Translations under genes and position numbers: made by a program
Notes under the pieces: model-generated
Seen by the model: the letters and a program-made list of their open reading frames with translations, nothing else
Databases searched by the model: none
What the model was told of the DNA's origin: nothing
Part shown: positions 1 to 5,550 of the stretch, one piece after another
Position numbering within the stretch: the stretch's first letter is position 1
Layout: every line of letters starts with the position of its first letter
Origin: Deltaproteobacteria bacterium
Lineage (GTDB): Bacteria > Desulfobacterota > Dissulfuribacteria > Dissulfuribacterales > QOAL01
Reading direction: 5' to 3'
Assembly (NCBI GenBank): GCA_027068235.1
Contig: JAMOUE010000327.1
Location: forward strand, 1 to 6,792
Length of the DNA stretch: 6,792 bases

Positions 1-273
1 GCTGTTTCATTAGAGACGTCAGATACTATTACTACACGCTATCTTAACTATGATGGCAGGCTGTCTTCCCTTCCAAAGGGCATAAAATTTATTGAAGATG
101 ATAAAATGGTGCCATATGTCGATGCCAAAAGACGTTTTGAAAAGGAGTATATACTTACTGCCCTTGAAAGGTGTAAGGGAAACGTGAGTTTGGCAGCAAA
201 ACAAACGGGTATTATAAGGACAAATTTTTATAAAAAGCTAAAAAAGCTAGATATAAAGCTCAAAAAAGATTGA
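1..273 (+). CDS. C-terminal fragment of an NtrC/NtrX-family sigma-54-dependent transcriptional regulator (5' end outside window)
   Basis: The frame is open from base 1 to a TGA at 271-273, giving 90 visible residues. Residues about 39-85 form a Fis-type (HTH_8) DNA-binding domain. It begins with a helix of the YVDAKRRFEKEYI kind, continues with ALERCKGNVSLAAKQTG and ends with the recognition helix RTNFYKKLKKLDI. This is the standard C-terminus of sigma-54 enhancer-binding proteins and is closest in style to NtrC/NtrX/AtoC-type response regulators. The AAA+ activator domain and any receiver domain would lie upstream of the window, so the type of signal input is unknown. The protein would bind upstream activating sites and drive sigma-54 RNA polymerase by ATP hydrolysis. 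The next gene on the same strand is preceded by a sigma-54-like promoter, which makes this protein a good candidate activator for it. That link is inferred. No convincing terminator follows the stop. Confidence 0.85.
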   Translation, partial: AVSLETSDTITTRYLNYDGRLSSLPKGIKFIEDDKMVPYVDAKRRFEKEYILTALERCKGNVSLAAKQTGIIRTNFYKKLKKLDIKLKKD

Positions 274-348
274 TATACATCTTATCCCTCATTTCTCTAT
301 AGAAGTCCATTCTAATATTGCCATTTCTTTCCCTTTAAATTTCATTTA

Positions 349-368
349 TTATTTACAATTATTTACAA
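349..368. repeat. Perfect tandem 10-bp direct repeat (two copies)
   Basis: TTATTTACAA occurs at 349-358 and again immediately at 359-368. One unit is about one helical turn, so a protein could meet both copies on the same DNA face. The copies could be a binding site (an IHF-like bending protein or another regulator) or simple replication slippage in AT-rich DNA. The sequence alone does not decide. Confidence 0.6.
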
Positions 369-420
369 ACAAAGCTACTAAAGATTGTCTATAGATTGTA
401 TAAAATTGCTCTTATAGAAG

Positions 421-480
421 CTGTAGCATTTTTTTTACATACTGTATCAAAAATACTACATCTTATGAAACTGTATAGTT
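421..480. promoter_or_regulatory. Cluster of inverted and direct repeats, candidate upstream activating sites
   Basis: An imperfect inverted repeat pairs TGTAGCATTTTT (422-433) with AAAAATACTACA (449-460), matching at 11 of 12 positions. Within its centre lies ATACTGTAT (439-447), itself a perfect palindrome around one base. A second palindrome, AACTGTATAGTT, lies at 469-480. The pentamer CTGTA recurs at 421, 442 and 471. The cluster lies about 80-140 bases upstream of the start site expected from the sigma-54 promoter, the usual distance for enhancer-binding-protein sites. The binding role is inferred. Confidence 0.4.
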
Positions 481-532
481 AAAAAACTTCAAAATATAGA
501 GATGATAACTTTATAGATTAGATCTAATGGAT

Positions 533-548
533 TGGTATGTTAATTGCA
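533..548 (+). promoter_or_regulatory. Sigma-54 (RpoN) -24/-12 promoter of the PPTase-synthetase operon
   Basis: TGGTATGTTAATTGCA matches the known consensus TGGCACG-N4-TTGCA in the invariant GG and GC and in the whole TTGCA block. It deviates only at the CAC, which reads TAT here. GG (534-535) and GC (546-547) are separated by exactly ten bases, the spacing this sigma factor requires. Transcription would start near 559, leaving a leader of about 24 bases before the ATG at 583. A sigma-54 activator is encoded just upstream, which adds support. Confidence 0.75.
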
Positions 549-582
549 CATATAATAAAAAAGAGAAAAGTCAGATAAAAAG

Positions 583-1359
583 ATGATAGATATAGCAAAA
601 AACACTGATAGTATTACTATTTGGATAGCGAGATATGGCGAAAGTTTTAAGAAGAAAGATATAGTAAATGACGTCTTTAATGAAGATAGAGATAAAGAAA
701 AACATATTCAAAAGAATGATAAATTATATAGACGTAAACTTTCAAGGCTACTTATCAGAACAGCACTTTCTAAAGCATCAAAATATAAGATCCCACCAGA
801 AAACTGGATAATTACCAAACTTCCAAATGGTAAACCAGTAGCCCATTGTCCAAGTGGGAAAAGAATCTATTTTAATCTTTCTCATGCAGAAAATTGTGTG
901 GTTGTAGCTGTTTCTTCTTGTAACGATGTGGGGATAGATGTGGAGCCAATGGCTCAGGATATCCACATAGAGGATATATGGGCTGTGCTTAACGATAGGG
1001 AAATCTGTCAACTTCAATCTATTCCACCAGAAAAAAGAGCTAAACAGATTGTTAGGCTTTGGACCTTAAAAGAAGCCTATTTGAAATTATTGGGCACAGG
1101 TCTCGCGTTAGATCCTGCAAGTATTCTAGTTGATATTTCAGACAAAAGAGTACATTTAAGAGATCTTTCTCAAAAAATGTCAAAAGAGTTCAAGCTTTTT
1201 CTCAAGAACTGGACTGTAAAAATCAACGGAAAGAATTTTAGTCTTTCATTAGCCACATGGAGACAACCTAGGAGCCTGATAGAGGTTTCTTTCCTTTCAT
1301 TTGAAAGGTTTCTTGCCAACTTCAACCTAGAATTTCTTCCAGTAACAAACAATTACTAG
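583..1359 (+). CDS. Sfp-type 4'-phosphopantetheinyl transferase
   Basis: This 258-residue protein should transfer the phosphopantetheine arm of coenzyme A to the conserved serine of carrier domains, turning apo into holo form. It probably acts in the cytoplasm. The length fits the Sfp/Gsp group rather than the short AcpS type. Three signature blocks are visible. NLSHAE (residues 98-103) includes His101 for CoA binding. GIDVE (117-121) carries the magnesium ligands Asp119 and Glu121. The WTLKEAYLKLLGTG block (160-173) carries Glu164 and the lysines. The ATG at 583 is used because an in-frame TAA at 556-558 blocks extension upstream. Only a weak purine-rich ribosome site (about 561-570) precedes it. 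The gene lies 32 bases before a carrier-containing synthetase, so that protein is its likely substrate. It is visibly more AT-rich than the synthetase gene. The general enzymatic call is firm; the partner is inferred. Confidence 0.95.
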   Translation: MIDIAKNTDSITIWIARYGESFKKKDIVNDVFNEDRDKEKHIQKNDKLYRRKLSRLLIRTALSKASKYKIPPENWIITKLPNGKPVAHCPSGKRIYFNLSHAENCVVVAVSSCNDVGIDVEPMAQDIHIEDIWAVLNDREICQLQSIPPEKRAKQIVRLWTLKEAYLKLLGTGLALDPASILVDISDKRVHLRDLSQKMSKEFKLFLKNWTVKINGKNFSLSLATWRQPRSLIEVSFLSFERFLANFNLEFLPVTNNY

Positions 1360-1379
1360 ATATTTTGTCGATGATTAAG

Positions 1380-1385
1380 AGGAGG
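1380..1385 (+). promoter_or_regulatory. Strong Shine-Dalgarno site that decides the synthetase start
   Basis: AGGAGG (1380-1385) ends six bases before the ATG at 1392, which is close to ideal. The other in-frame candidates, TTG at 1365 and ATG at 1371, have no comparable site upstream and would add only nine or seven residues before the first conserved helix. The site would give the synthetase its own translation start inside the shared mRNA. Confidence 0.85.
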
Positions 1386-1391
1386 AGTCAA

Positions 1392-4300
1392 ATGGAACGA
1401 TTACATCATATTTTTGAGCGATGTTGCAGGGCAAATAAAAATAGACCAGCAGTAATCATTGGTGACATGATAGTCACGTATCAAGAGTTAGATCAAAAGG
1501 CTAATAGGCTGGCACGCTATCTTTTGCAAACAGGTATAGGTCCAGATGAACGTGTTGCCATCCATTTGAAAAGATCAGTTAATACATACGTAAGTCTATT
1601 GGCAGTGTTAAAGATACATGCAGCCTTTGTACCCCTGGATACCGAGTTTCCAAAAGACAGAAAACACTTCATTATGCGTGATGCTGCCGTCTCTGCAGTT
1701 CTTACCACCTCTGATATTGCAGAAACGGTAAATATGGAAGGTGTCAAAACCATAGAGCTAGACAAGATTGATAAAGATCTTGCTGAGTTGAGTGCAAAAT
1801 CCATTGACTCAAAGAGGCTTCCTCCAGCCAAAGACAATCTTTGTTATGTAATTTATACCTCTGGTACAACTGGCCTTCCAAAAGGTGTAGCAGTTGAGCA
1901 TCCTAGCATATGTAATTTTGTTAAGGTGGCTCAGCAGATCTATCAAGTTAGAAGGGATGACAGGGTCTATCAGGGTATGACCATTGCCTTTGATTTTTCC
2001 ATTGAGGAAATCTGGATACCTCTAACTGTAGGGGCGGCACTAGTGCCTGGTCCTACAGATTGCAGAAGATTGGGCCCAGAACTTGGAGAGTTTTTAACAA
2101 AAAATAGGGTAACAGTGTTTTGCTGTGTGCCAACACTTCTTGCCACTATTGAGAATGATATTCCAAGTCTGCGCCTTCTACTTGTGGGGGGAGAGGCATG
2201 TACACCAGAGCTTGTGAGACGTTGGGCGCGTCCTGGTCTTCGGATGTTGAATACCTATGGTCCCACAGAGGCAACAGTTACTGCCACATGGTGTGAGTTG
2301 AAACCAGGAAAGAAGGTAACCATTGGAAGGCCTCTTCCTTCCTATAAAGTAACCATAAGGGATGAAACGCTTCGTTGCGTACCCAGAGGGGCATCTGGTG
2401 AGATATGCATTAGCGGTATTGGAGTTGCCAGAGGATACCTAAATAGGCCTGATCTTACAAAGAAAAAGTTTGTTCAAGATCCATTAAACCCTTCTGAAAG
2501 AATCTATCGTACAGGCGACCTTGGCAGGATAAACAGTCAAGGTGAAATTGAATATCTGGGACGAATGGATACTCAGGTAAAGATTAGAGGATACCGGATC
2601 GAAATCAGCGAAATTGAATCTCTCATGTTAACTTTACCACAGATTGAGCAGGCGGTTGTTTCGGTTTGGAGTCCTGAAGATGGTATTAGCGAGCTTGTTG
2701 CATGGTTTACCCTAAGAGAAGGGGGAAAAGAAAAGGAAGAAGATATTGTTTCTAAACTAGCTGAGATCTTTAGAAAAAAACTGCCAAGCTACATGATTCC
2801 CTCTTTTATAGAAAGATTAGATAAGATACCACTTCTTCCAAGTGGCAAGGTTGACAGGTCCAAATTGCCTAAACCTACTAGGAAAAAGATAGCAATGTCA
2901 GGTAAGACGTTTGTATCTCCATCTAATAGACTGGAAAGCAAGCTTGCAAAGGCTTTTGCCAAGGCCTTGGGAATGGATAAAGTGTCTGTGGATGATGATT
3001 TTTTCCAAGACCTTGGTGGACATTCTTTAGCCGCCGCCAGGCTTGTTTCCATACTCAGACGAGATCCCAAATTTTCAAATATCAGTTTAGCAGATGTATA
3101 CGCAAGGCCTTCTGTAAGATTAATGGCCAATTATCTTTCAAGCCAATCAAGAAAACATACCTCCGTTCATAAGATATCTACAGCTAAAAGCGCTATATCC
3201 TTTGATGAGCCGAAAGTTTACTCTAATTTCAGGGTTTGGGGCTGTGGTCTTGCTCAGGCGGCATTGCTGCTGATTTATTTGGCCATGTTGTCACTTCCTG
3301 GTCTAGCCGTTTTCAAAAAGGTACTTTTTTTGATGGAGTACCAACCAGAGAGATCAGGGCTAGCTGCGTTGTTAATGTGCGTGGCTTTTGCTTGTTCGTT
3401 TGTGACGGCATTGTTGTTGCCCATAGGGATAAAATGGTTACTTGTAGGCAGATTGCATCCAGGAAAGTACGAGCTTTGGGGATGGTTTTTTCTGCGGTGG
3501 TGGATAGTTGAAAAGATATTGCAGATGGCCCCCATTGTCTTTTTGAGCGGTACGCCTCTTATCAACTTATATGCGCGTGCAATGGGAGCAAAGTTGGGAC
3601 AAAAGTGTGTTTTAAGAACCCATCTGCTTCATTGTATGGATCTAGTCGATATTGGGGCTGGTACAAGTATCGGAGAGGGTACTCACCTTTATGGTTATGA
3701 GGTGAGTGAGAACATGCTGCTCCTTGATAAGATCACAATAGGAAAAAACTGTTTTATAGGGGCGAACTCTGTAATCATGCCTGGTACGACCATGGAAGAT
3801 GAAAGTCTTCTTGCAGATCAATCACTTCTTCCAAACTATGCCAAGATCCCAAAAGGAGAGGCCTTTTCAGGCTCTCCAGCAAGGCCGGACCCTAAATTCA
3901 AGCTGGAAATGGCCTCCTTTCTTTCTAATGATGCCACGCCTGGCAGTCTCAATAAAATTTTGTTGGGTATTGGATTTTCATTGGCCATCGCATTTTCCAT
4001 TGTGGTGCCTATTGCAGCCACCGTTCCAGGCTTTTTGTGTATAGGTCTTGTGTATAGATATTTGGGCTGGCCTTGGTATCTAATGGCAGCTCCTGTTTCT
4101 GGCCTGTTATTCGTATTAAGCCTTTGCCTAATCGTAGTTATGGGAAAGTGGATGGTTCTGCCACGGGTAAGGCCCGGTATTTATCCCATAAAAAGTTGGT
4201 TTTACATCAGAAAATGGCTGGTTGATAGACTAGTTGGTATGTCTTTAGAATTTTGTGACAGCCTTTATGCGACCCTTTATCTGTTGCCATTTTTGCGTCT

Positions 4301-5417
4301 TTTAGGTGCCAGGATTGGCAAATGGGCAGAGATTTCAACTATAGCCCACATTACCCCTGATCTTCTTGAAATAGATGATGAAAGTTTCATAGCAGATGCA
4401 GCACATGTTGGGCCTGCGTGTATTTACAGGAACAAAATTAGGATAAGACCAACCAAAATAGGCAGGAGGACCTTTGTTGGAAACAGTGCATTTATTCCTG
4501 AAGGGACAATTTTGCCCAATGAGTGTCTGATCGGTGTACTTTCCGTTCCTCCAAGAGGAAAGATAAAAAGCGGTACCACGTGGCTAGGCTCTCCAGCAAT
4601 TTATCTTCCAAGGAGGCAGGAGAGTCAGAAATTTCCAGAGTCTGCAACCTTTAGGCCCACTAAGAAGCGTTATATTCAAAGGCTTTGTTACGAATATTTT
4701 CGTGTAACGCTGCCTTCATCACTAAGTTTCTTTGCTATAACTGCTGTAACCGGACCGGTTATTTCCCTTCTTGATACAACCAATCTTGTAGTTGCTTCTT
4801 TGGGAACTGCCAGCCTTTTGGCCATTGCAGGAATTGGAATAAGTTGTGTTGTGGCCCTGATAAAATGGCTGCTCATCGGCAGTTACAGGCCTCGTGTCAA
4901 ACCTCTTTGGAGTACCTTTGTGAGACGTACCGAACTTGTAACCGGTCTATATGAAAATGTCGTTGTTCCAGCACTCTTTTTACATCTTACTGGGACCCCT
5001 TTTGCTCCTGTTGTAATGAGAGCCCTTGGGGCAAAGGTTGGAAAGCGTTGCTATATAGAAAGTACCTTTATGACAGAATTTGATCTTGTAGAAATTGGTG
5101 ACGACTGCAACATAGGTTTTGCCTGTTCATTGCAGACGCATCTTTTTGAAGACAGAGTAATGAAAATGTCTAGGCTCAATATTGGTAATAGATGCTCTAT
5201 TGGACCAAGGGCAGTCATACTTTATGATTCCGTATTGGAAGACAATGTTAAGCTCCATGCCCTATCACTTGTTATGAAAGGAGAAACCTTGCCTTCAGGT
5301 ACTTCATGGTGTGGCGCACCTGCACAGGGTGAAGAGGTGCCCAAAGCCTGTACAGTTGATTTGTCGTTTTTAGATCACCTTTATGATTATCCTCAGGTAG
5401 TAAGCGCAAGCTCATAG
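1392..5417 (+). CDS. Membrane-bound Pls/PosA-family nonribosomal peptide synthetase (A-T-[2 TM + left-handed beta-helix] x3)
   Basis: This 1341-residue protein starts at ATG 1392, behind a strong ribosome site. Residues about 1-500 are an adenylation domain. It shows YTSGTTGLPKG (155-165), NTYGPTE (287-293), YRTGDLG (372-378), GRMDTQVKIRGYRIE (390-404) and the catalytic lysine in LPSGK (Lys486). A carrier domain follows (about 505-585) with LGGHSL and phosphopantetheine Ser545. The rest is three copies of one unit of about 240 residues, each with two hydrophobic segments (about 617-641 and 657-682; 856-888 and 895-920; 1107-1128 and 1133-1163) and a hexapeptide-repeat beta-helix (starting near 731, 970 and 1211). 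The units end in FSGSPA, WLGSPA and WCGAPA. This layout defines the family of epsilon-poly-lysine synthase (about 1320 residues), in which the tandem domains replace condensation and thioesterase domains and make isopeptide-linked homopolymers. The pocket residues I read, DFECLGTVTK, have Glu at the position where lysine/ornithine activators often have an acid, so a basic substrate is plausible. The actual product is unknown. Confidence 0.9.
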   Translation: MERLHHIFERCCRANKNRPAVIIGDMIVTYQELDQKANRLARYLLQTGIGPDERVAIHLKRSVNTYVSLLAVLKIHAAFVPLDTEFPKDRKHFIMRDAAVSAVLTTSDIAETVNMEGVKTIELDKIDKDLAELSAKSIDSKRLPPAKDNLCYVIYTSGTTGLPKGVAVEHPSICNFVKVAQQIYQVRRDDRVYQGMTIAFDFSIEEIWIPLTVGAALVPGPTDCRRLGPELGEFLTKNRVTVFCCVPTLLATIENDIPSLRLLLVGGEACTPELVRRWARPGLRMLNTYGPTEATVTATWCELKPGKKVTIGRPLPSYKVTIRDETLRCVPRGASGEICISGIGVARGYLNRPDLTKKKFVQDPLNPSERIYRTGDLGRINSQGEIEYLGRMDTQVKIRGYRIEISEIESLMLTLPQIEQAVVSVWSPEDGISELVAWFTLREGGKEKEEDIVSKLAEIFRKKLPSYMIPSFIERLDKIPLLPSGKVDRSKLPKPTRKKIAMSGKTFVSPSNRLESKLAKAFAKALGMDKVSVDDDFFQDLGGHSLAAARLVSILRRDPKFSNISLADVYARPSVRLMANYLSSQSRKHTSVHKISTAKSAISFDEPKVYSNFRVWGCGLAQAALLLIYLAMLSLPGLAVFKKVLFLMEYQPERSGLAALLMCVAFACSFVTALLLPIGIKWLLVGRLHPGKYELWGWFFLRWWIVEKILQMAPIVFLSGTPLINLYARAMGAKLGQKCVLRTHLLHCMDLVDIGAGTSIGEGTHLYGYEVSENMLLLDKITIGKNCFIGANSVIMPGTTMEDESLLADQSLLPNYAKIPKGEAFSGSPARPDPKFKLEMASFLSNDATPGSLNKILLGIGFSLAIAFSIVVPIAATVPGFLCIGLVYRYLGWPWYLMAAPVSGLLFVLSLCLIVVMGKWMVLPRVRPGIYPIKSWFYIRKWLVDRLVGMSLEFCDSLYATLYLLPFLRLLGARIGKWAEISTIAHITPDLLEIDDESFIADAAHVGPACIYRNKIRIRPTKIGRRTFVGNSAFIPEGTILPNECLIGVLSVPPRGKIKSGTTWLGSPAIYLPRRQESQKFPESATFRPTKKRYIQRLCYEYFRVTLPSSLSFFAITAVTGPVISLLDTTNLVVASLGTASLLAIAGIGISCVVALIKWLLIGSYRPRVKPLWSTFVRRTELVTGLYENVVVPALFLHLTGTPFAPVVMRALGAKVGKRCYIESTFMTEFDLVEIGDDCNIGFACSLQTHLFEDRVMKMSRLNIGNRCSIGPRAVILYDSVLEDNVKLHALSLVMKGETLPSGTSWCGAPAQGEEVPKACTVDLSFLDHLYDYPQVVSASS

Positions 5418-5418
5418 A

Positions 5419-5491
5419 CATTAGAGAGAAAGGATAGGAGGGTGGGCTTCTCATTTATGATATTTTGTACATGGAAGCCCTTTGTCTAATG
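5419..5491 (+). other. Nested inverted repeats in the 3' untranslated region
   Basis: CATTAGA (5419-5425) pairs with TCTAATG (5485-5491). Inside it, GGGCTTC (5444-5450) pairs perfectly with GAAGCCC (5474-5480). The structure starts just after the synthetase stop codon and ends exactly where the terminator stem begins. No U-run follows the inner stem beyond TTT, so it is a poor terminator by itself. It could stabilise the 3' end of the mRNA or be the remnant of a small palindromic element. Confidence 0.5.
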
Positions 5492-5538
5492 CTGTACTGA
5501 AGGGGCCTTATAGAAAAGGTTTCTTCAGTACAGTTTTT
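5492..5538 (+). terminator. Rho-independent terminator of the PPTase-synthetase operon
   Basis: CTGTACTGAAG (5492-5502) pairs perfectly with CTTCAGTACAG (5523-5533) and is followed by five T (5534-5538). In the + transcript the stem extends inward through three G-U wobbles and four Watson-Crick pairs to a six-base loop at 5510-5515, about 18 pairs in all. In the opposite transcript the wobbles become C-A mismatches and no U-run follows, so it is built to stop + strand transcription and is not clearly bidirectional. Confidence 0.9.
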
Positions 5539-5550
5539 ATCAAATAGGTT

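Larger units (their letters stand above)
274..582. other. 309-bp AT-rich intergenic regulatory region
   Basis: No gene is supported here. The stretch is strongly AT-rich. It contains a tandem 10-bp repeat (349-368), a set of inverted and direct repeats (421-480), the octamer TCTATAGA twice (296-303 and 388-395) and a sigma-54-type promoter (533-548). I found no well-spaced sigma-70 -35/-10 pair. Its position between a sigma-54 activator gene and a biosynthetic operon suggests that it is the control region of the operon. Confidence 0.7.

Noticed and set aside
19..204. 61-residue minus-strand open frame
   Set aside because: It overlaps the clearly recognisable Fis-type helix-turn-helix reading frame on the + strand.
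385..410. TTGTCT and TATAAA as a sigma-70 promoter
   Set aside because: The two boxes are only about eight bases apart, far too close for a -35/-10 pair. TATA-like strings are common in this AT-rich stretch.
371..436. Terminator for the upstream regulator (GCTAC/GTAGC followed by a T-run)
   Set aside because: The complementary arms are only five bases and about 44 bases apart, so the hairpin would be weak. The T-run is better explained as one arm of the 422-460 inverted repeat.
1392..2860. D-alanine-polyphosphoribitol ligase (DltA) or a free-standing acyl-CoA ligase
   Set aside because: The adenylation domain is fused in frame to a carrier domain and a long membrane region, which those enzymes lack.
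3236..3565. Small open frames in other frames and on the opposite strand across the synthetase and nuclease genes
   Set aside because: They lie inside well-supported coding sequence, have no family features and have no convincing ribosome sites.
3231..5417. Standard NRPS condensation or thioesterase domain in the C-terminal half
   Set aside because: No HHxxxDG condensation motif or GxSxG thioesterase motif is visible. The region is membrane helices and hexapeptide repeats instead.
5492..5538. Bidirectional terminator serving both convergent genes
   Set aside because: No U-run follows in the minus direction, and three G-U pairs of the + RNA become C-A mismatches in the - RNA.
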